From Picochlorum sp. 'celeri' (lineage: Eukaryota; Chlorophyta; Trebouxiophyceae), in assembly GCA_010909725.1 (NCBI GenBank), contig JAACMV010000011.1, forward strand, positions 310,001 to 374,000: DNA of 64,000 nucleotides, in the 5' to 3' direction. The notes under the pieces were generated by a model, which was given only the letters and a program-made list of their open reading frames with translations, searched no databases and was not told the origin of the DNA. Positions 39,017-49,840 of this stretch are shown here, piece by piece (positions within the stretch are counted from its first letter, which is position 1; each line of letters begins with the position of its first letter). Position numbers and translations under genes: made by a program.

Positions 39017-42000
39017 ATGGGCAACAAGAAGAACAAAAAAGCAAAGCGGAAGGAGAGTTGGGTGAATACCGATGTCGAAGATGAGAAGCTTGCACTTCAG
39101 GCTATTTTTGGGTCAGAATGTGAGGTGAATGAGGATGATCCAAATCGATGTTCGCTGCAGATTGTCCCGCATGAGGCAATGTTGGAAGAAAATCACGTTT
39201 CAGTGACCCTGCATCTCGCGTGCGTTGCAGTATCCATATTATTTGCATGGATAGATATAATTCAATGGTATACCATTCGATTTAATGGGGTTGACGCGAT
39301 GTATCTGTTCGGTGTTGCAGGTTTCCAAAGGAATATCCCAAAGTTCCACTTCAGTTCAAGTTGGATGCACATAACGGAATCCCTGTTATGGAACTGAGGA
39401 GGATTTCCAAGTCTTTACACGAGGCTGTGGAGATGTATGCCCTGTCTGAGGAAGTGTGTTCGTTTCAGATTATCCAGATCTTGCAAGAGGAATTGCAAAA
39501 GGTGAATGAGGAGACGCCAGTTGATGAGCCAAAGTCATTGTGGGAGGAGATGCAAATGAGGCAGAAGGATGCCTCGTCTATGGGGCGGTCAGAGGGACTT
39601 TCATTCCGATTTAGTGGGGGTGAGTTGTTCGATGAGTCTCCAGATGTGGTGGCAGATGGGAATGGTAGGACACCAAAGGCAGTTGCTCAGCACAGGAAAC
39701 AAGAAAGCAAGGAACAGGGCACACACGTGGAAGAGAGTGATACAGATACTGCTGCAGATGGAACTACAATACATGGGAATACTACTATAGGCGCCAATGA
39801 ATCCTCTGAAGAATGTACAACAACAACAACAACAACATTGGCTACGACAACAACAGAAGGAAGGAGTTTTGGTTCATTGGTGAACAGCTTTCGACAAATA
39901 AAAAATATCCCAGATATCGTGAGACAACTCCTTGATTTGACAAAGTCGTCGCATTCAAAAGATTCGCATAGTATCAGAAGCGAGGTCTTTGGAGGCGAAG
40001 TGTCCTATACTGATTTACAACGGGATATGCTAATTGGAAGATTGTTGTTTGAGATGAGAGATGAAATGTGGTATGGGGATGCCGTTCGAGAGTATGTAGC
40101 ATTAGATCTAATACCGTCATGGCTTGGAGGTATATTGATAAAGAATCATAGCATGTTCAAGGTGGCTTTCACGCGGTCTTTTTCTCGCACCAGGCAGAGG
40201 AATACCTCATTGAACTCCTTCTGGGGGTGGTTGGACTCATTCGATTCTCGGGTTTTGCAACAAAGACAATCATATGGCGATGTTCATGAGCAACAATCTC
40301 AGCAGCAAGACAGAGCTGGTACGACTCCTTTGCTTGGTCGGTATGCAACTGACTTCAATGAGGTGAGGGTGCTTGGGCGAGGTGGCTACGGGAAAGTGTA
40401 TCTTGCTGTGCACAAGTTTGATGGACGATATTATGCCGTCAAACGAGTCACTCTTAACACTCCAGGAGAAGAGTTTGAAAAGATTATGAGAGAAGTGCAG
40501 ACTCTTTCGCGGATGCAACACCAGCATGTTGTTCGCTATTATGCAGCATGGTTGGAGACGTCTGTAGGAGGGGTCGATGATACATCAAGTGAAGATGAAA
40601 TATTCAGTGATGAATCAACAAATTCTGAGGTTTATTCAGATAATAGTACAAACAGCGACGACAATGACGACGCGGATGGATCCTCAGCAGAGGAAGCCAA
40701 GGAAGTTCAATGCCTGTATATACAAATGGAGTATTGCCAATCGACACTTCGAAGGCTGATGGATGAACATCTGAAAGATGATAAAGAAAGGTGGAAAATA
40801 GTGAGGCAGTTGCTATCCGGATTGATTTACATGCATAAGAAAGGTGTTATTCATAGAGACTTGAAGCCTGCAAATATTTTTATTGATTCGCTTGGGGATT
40901 GCAAACTGGGTGATTTTGGCCTTGCCAAGGACCTCACAGGTCAAGAGAAGAAAGTTTTTGAAACTGAAGCAGTTGAAAAGAGCAATAAATATGACGATAC
41001 TCAGGGAACCACAGGAGTGTGTGGAACAGGCTTTTATATTGCTCCTGAGATTTCAGAGGCTGGGAGCCATCGCCAATATGATGAGAAAGTGGATATTTTC
41101 AGCCTTGGCATCATTGTGTTTGAACTTTGGAATACATTTGAGACAGAAATGGAGCGATTTGTCACACTGAGAGATTTACGAGAACGTGGAAAGCTCCCCA
41201 AACCATTCCAAGAGAATCATCCTGATGTTGCTCGACTTGTGTCTTGGCTCCTGTCAAATGACCCACAAAAGCGACCGACAGCATATGAGGCACTCAAATC
41301 TTCTTACATTCCAGCTACTATAGCAAATGATGATTTGACAGACTTGATTAGGTCTCTGCCGGATAATCCTTCTGCTCGGGATAAAATCGTCCTCGAACTT
41401 TTCAAATTGAGAAATCAAGATCAAACCAAGGAAAAGACTTCCTTTGATCTCGTTGAATACCCAGGTGCTCCAGATAGTGATTTGAATCTCCGACTTGGTC
41501 GTCGAACAGAACTCATGAAGATTTTCAGCAAAGAATTCAGAAAAGCTGGAGCCATTGAAATGGGGTCCAAAGGGGTGGGAGTGTCAGTGGATGCATCAGC
41601 AAGTTCTGTGATTGCCATGACCTCACATGGTGACTTTATTGCATTACGACAAGAATTGCGCTCAAAATTCGTTGAATGGGCATTGTCGCGCGTCATTGAC
41701 GGTGAGAGAAGCCCAACAATACAGGATGGGTTCAAGCGTTTTGAGATTTCAACAATTTATCGAGATAGCTTACATGGTTCCATGCCAAAGTCGTTCATGT
41801 TCGCAGATCTCGATGCCTTGATTCCATTGGCGTCTACTACAGGTATAAATATTCCTCTTGGAGAAGCTGAGCTCATTTCAGTTGTCTGCAACGCACTGAA
41901 TGGCATTGACAACTTGGACACATGGGAGTTGAGGATAAGTCATTCCCAACTTCTTCACGCGGTGATGACCAGGCTCAACCTACCAAAAGATATGCAAGAA

Positions 42001-42939
42001 ATAGTATATCGACATCTCAGGGTGGTAGCCATGTCTGTATCCCCTTCAAACACGCAAGCAAGAAGTACAAAATGGACCACAGTTGGGCAGGAACTTACTG
42101 CACTGGGCTTGGCTAGAGACATCGTGTCAAAGATCAAAGAAATATTTGTACAATGCTCAGGAGATTTCCAGTCCATTCTTCACAAACTAAACGTATTTAT
42201 CCCTCAGAAAAAATCAAAAGGGACAGGGCAGACGGTCCACCAAACCCATGCTTGGTTTGAAGAATTAAAGTCCCTATACTCATTCCTGGATTCTTTCGGG
42301 GTTCCAAACACTCATGTTGTATTAGATCCTCTTCTTTCCCCTCAGGAAGATTATTTCTCAGGAATTCTGTTCGAGCTTCATCTTGTTGACGACATGGATG
42401 GTTCCAGTACTCTGGTGGCTGCAGGAGGGAGGTTTGATGCATTAATTCGGGCATCTTGGGCAAGCCAGAAAGTTGCCTTTGGGCAGCAGCATGTAGGAGA
42501 GCCCCCATGCGGCGGTGTCGGAATAACCATAAACATTGACAGATTGGCAGTAAGTGGCCCTGCAAAGCCAACTCCCCTGGTATCATCTGCTGATGTGCTT
42601 GTCTGCTCCAAAGGAAGTGGAGCAACCAACAATGTGGCCACGAAAATAACAGACAGAGCCCTCTCTAGAATTCATGAGAGAGTCAAAATTCTCAGAATGC
42701 TAAGGGAATCTGGCATACGAGCCGATATGATGTCAGCAATAGCTCCAAGCATGACGGAGCAGTTTGCCTATGCATCAGAGAGGCATATTCCATACCTGGT
42801 CATCGTTGATGTCGATGATCTACAAATGAGCAGCACCGTGAAGGTCAAGCAAATTCATGGCAAGTTTGAGGAGGATGTTGCCCTCGATGAAGTATCACAG
42901 ATGCTGATTCGACTCTTGAAGAATACAAAGAGTGCATAG
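39017..42939 (+). CDS. GCN2: GCN2-type eIF2alpha kinase
   Basis: Exons 39017-39219 and 39321-42939, intron 101 nt (GTGCGT...TTGCAG), giving 1273 residues. GCN2 senses uncharged tRNA or stalled ribosomes and phosphorylates eIF2alpha. Domain order: RWD domain for GCN1 binding (about 15-130; the splice forms the FPKEYP motif), a Thr-rich linker with an (ACA)n tract, the kinase domain (G-loop GRGGYG at 420-425, Lys442, HRDLKPAN at 579, DFG at 599-601) with the usual acidic insert after the fourth strand, then a HisRS-like domain (about 785-1260; GRFDALI, GGVGITINIDRLA). The degenerate kinase copy found between RWD and kinase in animals and fungi is missing or much reduced, and the C-terminus is short, so it resembles plant GCN2 in size. 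Confidence 0.94.
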
Positions 42940-43032
42940 AAAAGAGATGAAAATGTTTAGAATCCAGTACAGATGAGCCTGCCATGCGATATACCGGGTA
43001 CATTTAAATAACTTGATCGGATTTAATGAGAA

Positions 43033-44952
43033 ATGAAGGTGTTTGTGTCGACCAAAAGTGGTATTCGGGTGCCATGCACCCACTCAAACAAACACTCTTC
43101 TCGCCAGACTCCCCATCGCAAGGTTTTTCCCATTGATGGGCTTCCACAATCAAAACGAAATGCATATGATGGAAATCGGGATAGAAAGGAGCAGCAAAAC
43201 TGCGTTCGTGTCTTTGCTACAGCTGAGGACGACGGCCCACATGCAATTGCAGAAGGCGGAAGGCCACGATCGACAGTGATTGGCATTCTCGGTGGAGGAC
43301 AGCTGGGTAAAATGCTTTCTCAAGAGGCTTCAAAGATGGGTCTTGCTGTCAAAGTGTTGGATCCAACGGCAGGCTGCCCTGCCTCTTCAGTTGCTGAGCA
43401 TGTCTCTGGTAGTTTTGCCAGTGGGGAGGATGTGAAACAGTTTGCAGCTGGGGTAGATATTTTGACCGTCGAGATTGAGCATGTAGATACAGATGCTCTT
43501 GAAGCAGTTGAAGCGTCTGGTGTCGAGGTTCAACCAGCACCTGGGACTGTCAAAGTGATTCAAGACAAATTTCTTCAAAAGGAACATTTTAGTGAGTATG
43601 GGGTCCCGCTGCCAGAGTTCATGAAAATTAACTGCGAGAAATGCGCAGCAACAGCTGGAGAAAAATATGGATATCCTTTTATGCTTAAATCAAGGAGACT
43701 TGCGTACGATGGAAGAGGTAATGCTGTCGTTGGATCTGAAGAGGACTTGGATAGTGCCGTGTCTTCCTTGGGTGGGTATGAAAAGGGATTGTATGCGGAG
43801 AAAATGGTTCCCTTTGTATGCGAGCTTGCTGTTATGGTTGTCCGATCTCGTGATGGAAGTGTCGAGTCTTTCCCAGTCGTGCAAACAATCCACAAGGATA
43901 ATATATGCCTGACAACAGAGGCTCCTGCATGTGTCCCAAATGCAATTTTGGCAGTTGCTCAGGAGGCGGCAGAAAAAGCGATTGGATGTCTCAAAGGCGC
44001 AGGTGTTTTTGGTGTTGAACTGTTCTTGTTGGAAGATGGAAGTGTGTTGTTGAATGAAGTGGCGCCGAGACCACATAATTCTGGCCATTACACAATTGAG
44101 GCATGTGGAATGTCCCAGTACGAGGCACATTTGCGCGCAATCCTTGGTTGGCCCATGGGAGATACTGATCTCAAGGTGGGATGCTCTATTATGCTGAATA
44201 TACTAGGAAAAGGCCAGGGTGATGCAGGAATGCGCGCCGCACATACGCTCATGGGAAGAGCCTATGCAACCCCAGGAGCAAGTGTCCATTGGTATGGCAA
44301 AGAGGGCGTCGCACCACAACGCAAGATTGGCCATGTGACCATCATCGGTGACGATAGAGCGACGTGCAGAGAAAGATTACAACGTATTGATTCGGAGACG
44401 TACCAACTCATGGAATGCTCCACTCCAGATTCTTCAGTGTTCCCAACCCCAGAGGTGGGAATCATCATGGGATCCGACTCTGACCTTCCAACCATGAAAG
44501 CTGCTGCGGAAATTATGGATGAGTTTGGCGTGCGATGTGAAATTACTGTTGTATCAGCACATAGAACTCCTGAACGAATGATGGAGTATGCAAAAACAGC
44601 ACACGAGCGTGGACTCAAGGCTATCATTGCTGGAGCAGGAGGGGCTGCCCACTTGCCAGGAATGGTGGCTGCAATGACCCCATTACCAGTCATTGGTGTA
44701 CCAGTCATTCCAGCCAACGCAAAATTGGATGGCATGGATGCTCTGTTATCCATTGTACAGATGCCAAAAGGTGTTCCAGTCGCTACAGTTGCAATTGGAA
44801 ACGCTGCCAATGCAGGTCTTCTTGCCGTCCGAATTTTGGCATCATCAGACAAGAAACTGCTTGCGAAAATGATGCAGTATCAGCTTGGAATGAAAGAAAT
44901 GGTGCTCGGAAAGGCAGAACGACTGGAAACAAAAGGGTGGAGAGATTATTAA
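43033..44952 (+). CDS. ADE2: phosphoribosylaminoimidazole carboxylase, PurK-PurE fusion
   Basis: A 639-residue intronless protein with both enzymes of AIR carboxylation in de novo purine synthesis: PurK (N5-CAIR synthetase, ATP-grasp) at about 80-450 and PurE (mutase) at about 475-630. Motifs are [47 protein letters not shown], then [17 protein letters not shown] and [11 protein letters not shown]. The fusion is typical of plants, algae and fungi; animals carry a different form. The first 75 residues are basic and Ser-rich and end near [10 protein letters not shown], like a plastid transit peptide, which fits plastid purine synthesis in the green lineage. Confidence 0.95.
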   Translation: MKVFVSTKSGIRVPCTHSNKHSSRQTPHRKVFPIDGLPQSKRNAYDGNRDRKEQQNCVRVFATAEDDGPHAIAEGGRPRSTVIGILGGGQLGKMLSQEASKMGLAVKVLDPTAGCPASSVAEHVSGSFASGEDVKQFAAGVDILTVEIEHVDTDALEAVEASGVEVQPAPGTVKVIQDKFLQKEHFSEYGVPLPEFMKINCEKCAATAGEKYGYPFMLKSRRLAYDGRGNAVVGSEEDLDSAVSSLGGYEKGLYAEKMVPFVCELAVMVVRSRDGSVESFPVVQTIHKDNICLTTEAPACVPNAILAVAQEAAEKAIGCLKGAGVFGVELFLLEDGSVLLNEVAPRPHNSGHYTIEACGMSQYEAHLRAILGWPMGDTDLKVGCSIMLNILGKGQGDAGMRAAHTLMGRAYATPGASVHWYGKEGVAPQRKIGHVTIIGDDRATCRERLQRIDSETYQLMECSTPDSSVFPTPEVGIIMGSDSDLPTMKAAAEIMDEFGVRCEITVVSAHRTPERMMEYAKTAHERGLKAIIAGAGGAAHLPGMVAAMTPLPVIGVPVIPANAKLDGMDALLSIVQMPKGVPVATVAIGNAANAGLLAVRILASSDKKLLAKMMQYQLGMKEMVLGKAERLETKGWRDY

Positions 44953-45009
44953 TAAAAATGCTACTGTAATTCCATGAAACAAAACGAAACAAAAGCATTT
45001 CTGAACGCA

Positions 45010-45799
45010 TTAGAAAGAAATCAGTGGTGGCAACTCCTCTTCTTTCTTCTCTGATGTCTGCTGTCGAGCATCATCTTCTGGATGATCCCCTGCCCCTGTC
45101 TCCGCAGCAACAGGAGGAGGGGCATCTGCTTCAGCTGCCTCGGGCGGAGCATCAGGCTGAGCCTCAGGCATCACATTGGCCTCTGCCTGCTGGACATCAC
45201 CTTCAAGAGCAGCATTGAGACTATCAAAAGCCTCCAGTGCATTGCACATCAACGCCTCATCCCCTCCATCATAATCATTCAGCATGCCTCGAAGTTGAGC
45301 TCTGAGCTGCTCTGCCCTCCCTCTCATCTCCTGGACATCACTACCCTGCGTTCCCATCACCACCATCTCCCACAAAATCTCAGCAGCATCCTTCGATAAC
45401 ACCGTGAGCTCTCCGAGCTCTTCATACTGACTAGGAACATGACTCACCGCTCTCTGCCTCGCCCTCGTCTCTTCTTCCTCACGCACGTCCGCGTGGTCTC
45501 CAACGTGTTGCTGGTCTTGACCCTCGGTCGTATCATCTCCATCCACAGCTGACACTAGAGGCCTTTCTAATGTATCCAGCTCATCATAACCCTGTAAAAT
45601 AAGAATAAAAACCGATTTAATGCCCAACCATCCATCACGAAACGCATACAACCGCAGGGTTTCAATCGATCGGAGAAATCCCGAACAAAAAAGATCCCAA
45701 AGACCCTTGGTAGCAACGTACGTCATTTTTATTTCCAAATAGTTGCGAAAACCGCGACTTGAAGTCCGCGAAACGACGCCCCAACACGTCCGTGTTCAT
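45010..45799 (-). CDS. GAT-domain protein (TOM1/GGA-like, without VHS)
   Basis: Exons 45799-45722 and 45591-45010; intron 130 nt (GTACGT...TTACAG), phase 0, giving 219 residues starting MNTDVLGRRFADFK. The intron's far end is stop-free, which makes a false start inside it look plausible; the upstream ATG joined through the strong GTACGT site is preferred. A three-helix GAT-like domain lies at about 88-170 (ELTVLSKDAAEILWEMV, RAEQLRAQLRGML, LEAFDSLNAALEG). GAT domains bind ubiquitin and, in some proteins, Arf, and work in endosomal sorting. The usual VHS domain is absent. The C-terminus is Ala/Pro/Glu-rich and ends LPPLISF. Assignment is from helix pattern and is moderate. Confidence 0.6.
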
Positions 45800-46108
45800 T
45801 CTTTGTCGTACAGCCCTTCTCAACAGGTAAAACCCACGTTTTTACGATCGTATACGGTGATACAAATAATGGGTTTTTTTAATAATGCATTAAGCAGGCT
45901 GTAGTGCTGTTGAACAAAGACAATGGAAGATTCTTCGACTGGCCAGTCCATGGATCTTCAAGAGACCAGCAGGCTTGCTCGAGATCCATGTGCCTCCGCT
46001 CCATGATGATCAAACAAACTCACATGAGACTCGTTCAGCCCATTAAATTGAATCTGAATACTTTAAATTTTCTTCCGAGAGCATTTTATAGACGATCTAT
46101 AGGTCATC
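45800..46108. promoter_or_regulatory. divergent promoter region, GAT protein / ArgJ
   Basis: A 309-bp gap. Two short ATG frames overlap it on the plus strand (from 45923, 27 codons; and from 46003, a basic presequence-like frame overlapping the ArgJ first exon). A possible leader intron (GTAAAA at about 45836 to AG at 45897) precedes them. They may be upstream ORFs in the ArgJ leader; no separate gene is supported. Confidence 0.35.
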
Positions 46109-47813
46109 ATGGTGCAACCGACTGCATCCCTCTTGCCCCAGGCACGAAAGACGAGCGCTTTGTTTGGTGCACCAGATGGCGGATATGTTTATGCAAATCG
46201 CCCAAGATATCAGCATAGAAATCATCAATCCGGTATTTCCCTGCTCACAGGTATGTTCAGAGTCTGTCTGTCTGTCTCAATCTGCTTTCTTGTACTCATC
46301 AACAGGGCAATCTATTCGTGAGAAATCACCGTCGATCCATATCTATTCGAGCATGACATCCGCTGAATATACAAAAGGATTAAAATGTGGTATATTGCAC
46401 CACGCAGGTAGACAAACATGTACAATTGTACCTCTGACGAGAAAACCCTACGCCCCCACACCAAGCAGCAGCAGCTCCCCTGCCCTAGCAGCATCCATTC
46501 GCTGCTCCGCTACCTCCTCCATGCCTGGATCATTTGATATCCCTGCTGCACCCATAATGATTCCAGAAAGCTCATCATGGAAGGAAGTAGACAAGAGCAT
46601 ATGTGCCCCAAAAGGATTTTCTGCACAGGGCATGTATGGAGGGCTGCGAGCGTCAGGAAACAAGGGCGATCTTGCTCTGGTTGTATGCGATGAAGAAGCT
46701 GTCGCTGGAGGCGTATTTACATTAAATGTCATGTGTGCTGCTCCAGTGACCTACTGTAAAGAGATTTTGGCAAAGCATGATACAGTCAAGGCGGTTCTGA
46801 TCAATGCTGGGCAGGCAAATGCAGCCACTGGCGCTGATGGATATGCAGATTCGTGTGCGAGTGCCGAGGCTGTCGCGAAAGCACTCGGCGTGTCATCTGA
46901 TAAAGTATTATTAGAATCAACAGGTGTTATCGGCAAGAGAATCGCCATGGATGCTCTCTTGGAATCCGTGCCCACCTTGGCAGCAAACCTCGGAAGCAGT
47001 GATGCTGATGCTCACAGGGCAGCTGTGTCAATCACCACGACTGACTTGGTGAGTAAAAGCGCTGCCCTCGAAGTCTCTCTTACCAACGGAAGAACAGTAT
47101 ACGTTGGAGGTATTGCTAAAGGATCGGGTATGATTCATCCAAACATGGCCACCATGCTTGGGGTTTTGACATGCGATGCTCCAGTCGAGGTGACTCTGTG
47201 GAGAGCCATGCTGAAACGAGCATCCCAGAAATCATTCAATCAAATCACTGTGGATGGAGATACATCAACCAATGACTGCGTCATTGGCTTGGCATCAGGC
47301 GCTGCAGGCGGCAGTGTGATCAGCGACCCATCCAGTGAGGATGCCCGCATTCTGGAAGCAGCCATGACAGCGCTGCTCCAAGGCCTTGCAAAATCAATCG
47401 CATGGGACGGCGAGGGAGCCACCGTCCTCATACAATGCACTGTCGGTGGTGCTGATTCCGAAGAGGATGCAAACAAGGTTGCGAAAAGTGTTGTTGGAAG
47501 CTCCCTCGTGAAATCTGCCGTCTTTGGCCATGATCCAAATTGGGGTCGGTTTGCTGCTGCTGCAGGGTACTCTGGCGTGCAGTACAAACAGGAAGACGTC
47601 CGCATCACCCTCGGTGGCATCCCATTAATGGAAGGTGGTCAACCCCTCCAGTACGATGCCAAAAAGGCAAGCGAGTATCTTAAATCCAAAGCAGATGTGC
47701 ATGGAACCGTTGACGTGGAGATTAGCATCGGGTCAGGACCGGGTCAAGGAATCGCATGGGGATGCGATTTAAGTTACGACTATGTCAAAATCAACGCTGA
47801 ATACACGACATAA
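46109..47813 (+). CDS. ARGJ: glutamate N-acetyltransferase / ornithine acetyltransferase (ArgJ)
   Basis: Exons 46109-46250 and 46306-47813, intron 55 nt (GTATGT...CAACAG), giving 549 residues. ArgJ transfers the acetyl group from N-acetylornithine to glutamate, recycling acetyl in arginine synthesis, normally in the plastid in algae and plants. The mature part begins near PKGFSAQGMYGGLR. The precursor cleaves itself before a Thr in a KGSGMIHPNMATML motif, which is intact. Other motifs are NAGQANAATG, LLESTGVIGKR, QITVDGDTSTND, FGHDPNWGRFAAAAG and the terminal SYDYVKINAEYTT. The leader of about 145 residues is long for a transit peptide, and the ATG at 46353 (MTSAEYTKG) is a credible alternative start that would make exon 1 untranslated. 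Confidence 0.9.
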
Positions 47814-47865
47814 ATTTGTAAATATATATAAAAATTCTGTTTCGATCACGAGTAGCGTCATCGAT

Positions 47866-48546
47866 ATGGCCAAGGAGGAAAAACAAAAGGGTTCTTCTTC
47901 AGTGTCTCAACGACGACGCCGAGGACAGCCACACGATGGCTCATCCAACAAGGATGAGCATTTATATGATGAATCAGAACAAGATGAACAGATTCAGACC
48001 CTGGAGAAGGATATTGGTGGAATGGCAACCAGATCTCGCCGCACAGTGCTTGCTATTGGTATCCCCCTCACCTGTATCTATCTCGCTTCTGCAGGAATTC
48101 AGATTATTCGGCCATGGTCTCTCCTCCATCATCGGATCTTTAAAGAATCAATGGATGCCATGTATGGGGAGTCGTCAACAAAGAGCATCATGAGTTTGGT
48201 CATGGGTGATATTGGGTCTGCCTTGACCATTGCCGCCAGCACCATATCAGTCAATCAATTCATCCATCCATACGAGTCAGCATTCCTACCACGTCTGTCA
48301 TGGAAGAATGCAGTCAATCTGAGCATGGCGTTGATGCTTCTTCAGCTCATCTATTGGTCTCTTGCCACGTATGCTCTCATCCAGCGTCCCTGGGTGTCTG
48401 TGAGGGATTTATGGAGGGTTGTCTGGAAGCCCATCATTCCACTCTTCTGGTTCATCACCGCCACTTATATGATTGATTCAATATCAAAATTACAGATCGA
48501 TATCGCAACGCTGAAGAGACTCAAGTATAGGTATAAAAAACTGTAG
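47866..48546 (+). CDS. small multi-pass membrane protein, unknown
   Basis: The 226-residue protein has a charged, Ser/Arg-rich N-terminus, then three hydrophobic segments, LAIGIPLTCIYLASAG (about 63-80), LSMALMLLQLIYWSLATYAL (about 150-172) and IIPLFWFITATYMI (about 188-205), and a Lys/Arg-rich end (LKRLKYRYKKL). No family is recognised. It follows ArgJ by 52 nt, and its TAG stop is separated from the ATG of the next gene by a single base. Confidence 0.65.
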   Translation: MAKEEKQKGSSSVSQRRRRGQPHDGSSNKDEHLYDESEQDEQIQTLEKDIGGMATRSRRTVLAIGIPLTCIYLASAGIQIIRPWSLLHHRIFKESMDAMYGESSTKSIMSLVMGDIGSALTIAASTISVNQFIHPYESAFLPRLSWKNAVNLSMALMLLQLIYWSLATYALIQRPWVSVRDLWRVVWKPIIPLFWFITATYMIDSISKLQIDIATLKRLKYRYKKL

Positions 48547-48547
48547 A

Positions 48548-49126
48548 ATGACGACAATGGCAGTCATACGAGGAGTCACGAGAGGCCTTGGCTCACATTC
48601 TCATACCATAGGAGTAATCAAGCCTTGTTATAACACATCGAGGGGAGTGGCGGGGCGAGCGAGTGTGTTGCATCGTCCTTCGTCTCTGGTAGGAGGACAC
48701 CATATCACCCACGCCACGAAGCAGCACGATACCGTATACAAGCTCATGTCGCGCATTGATAGCAAAGATGTCTCTTCTCTGCTGTTGTGTGGTGTTTTAG
48801 CTGCTGGTCTGTTCTTCTCCGCAGCAGATTGGTCCATGGCAGCAACCTCATCTGCAGGGCAGTATGATTTGGCAGAGAATGAAGATTTCTGGGCAAATGT
48901 ACTCCGTTACGTGAGTTATTTCTTCTCTGTGTTGCTTGGAACGGCATATGTAGCATTCAAGCCTATATTGGAGTTGCTGAAGCGACCCACCACGGCAGTG
49001 CTGGTTATCCTGGCAACCCTTGGGTTGTACTTTTTTGTGTCCACCACTGTCACCGCCATGCTTGGTGTGGAAGAGTTTGAGTACGAGCCATCCAGCATTG
49101 TGACGCCCTATGTAGTCTCGAAATAA
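48548..49126 (+). CDS. Ycf33/DUF751-like thylakoid membrane protein
   Basis: The 192-residue protein has a basic, Ser/His/Arg-rich leader (about 1-70), a hydrophobic stretch ending in an Ala-rich cleavage-like site (ADWSMAATSS, about residue 95), then the conserved part: DFWANVLRYVSYFFSVLLG, FKPILELLKRPTTAVL and a second membrane helix (LVILATLGLYFFVSTTV). Ycf33 proteins of cyanobacteria and plastid genomes have this FWxNxxRY...FK...L.KxPxTA pattern. If correct, this is a nuclear copy sent back to the plastid, with a two-part leader suggesting insertion into or passage across the thylakoid. Family membership is judged by pattern only. Function is poorly known. Confidence 0.55.
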   Translation: MTTMAVIRGVTRGLGSHSHTIGVIKPCYNTSRGVAGRASVLHRPSSLVGGHHITHATKQHDTVYKLMSRIDSKDVSSLLLCGVLAAGLFFSAADWSMAATSSAGQYDLAENEDFWANVLRYVSYFFSVLLGTAYVAFKPILELLKRPTTAVLVILATLGLYFFVSTTVTAMLGVEEFEYEPSSIVTPYVVSK

Positions 49127-49321
49127 ATATATCTATTCGCATGAATTTTATATTGAATGAAACATGTTCTTGTGTATCAATTTACATGCTGTGTAATACA
49201 CAGAGAAGGCAACGTGTTGTCTAGGGGTTGGACAGTGCAATCCTATGTGTACCAAAAGAACGTTAAAAAAAAAGCCAATCTACTACTTCTGTATGGGAAT
49301 CATTCCTTATCTGACGATGTA

Positions 49322-49579
49322 TCAATGATGAGCTCCCTTGGGGTTGGCAAATTTGCTCTTTTTCACATCCTCATCTGTGATTCCTGAAGACACCTTGAGA
49401 ATCAAGTACCCTGTCAATGCAAATCCAGCAACGAATGGCCACCTGTAATATTTAAAAACAGTTGATGAATTGTATAGTGGATGAATTAGGTTATGCCAGT
49501 TTACGTACATTTGCTTGGCACTCCGCAGGGCCGTGGTCATTCCAGGTTCGGTCGAAATCTCTGGCAACGGGTACTTCAT
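49322..49579 (-). CDS. mitochondrial ATP synthase 6 kDa subunit (plant type)
   Basis: Exons 49579-49509 and 49442-49322, intron 66 nt (GTACGT...TTACAG), giving 63 residues. After splicing the protein reads WPFVAGFALTGYLILKV then SSGITDEDVKKSKFANP, which closely follows the plant 6 kDa subunit (WPFLxGFAVTGxLITK then TAGLTEEDxKNSxF). It is a single-pass inner-membrane protein of the F1Fo ATP synthase peripheral or membrane part, with the N-terminus lacking a cleaved presequence. Intron removal is required to bring the conserved WPF directly after the N-terminal helix. It is a useful marker because the family is best known from land plants and green algae. Confidence 0.87.
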   Translation of the reverse strand: MKYPLPEISTEPGMTTALRSAKQMYVNWHNLIHPLYNSSTVFKYYRWPFVAGFALTGYLILKVSSGITDEDVKKSKFANPKGAHH

Positions 49580-49840
49580 CACTCACTTTGGTTTGCTTTT
49601 CTTTTTCCTACTACACGTGTGATTGTATTGGCGATAGGTGACGTAGGCCAGGCGTCTTTGGCATCCGGGCATGATTGATGAAATGATGGTTTTTAATGGT
49701 CTTTTTACAGAGTAGCCACTACTGTGAGCTAGTGATCCAGTGGGATGATTGTCTTGGAAGACCTCCGTTTTTCTTTTACTTTTCTTTATTAGCAGTATTA
49801 AATACTACTTGGATTTCGAAGCCATAGAGAATAGTCATCG

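Noticed and set aside
42197..42641. Antisense frames within GCN2
   Set aside because: They are shadows of the coding strand, with no family support; similar shadows over the other genes were also dropped.
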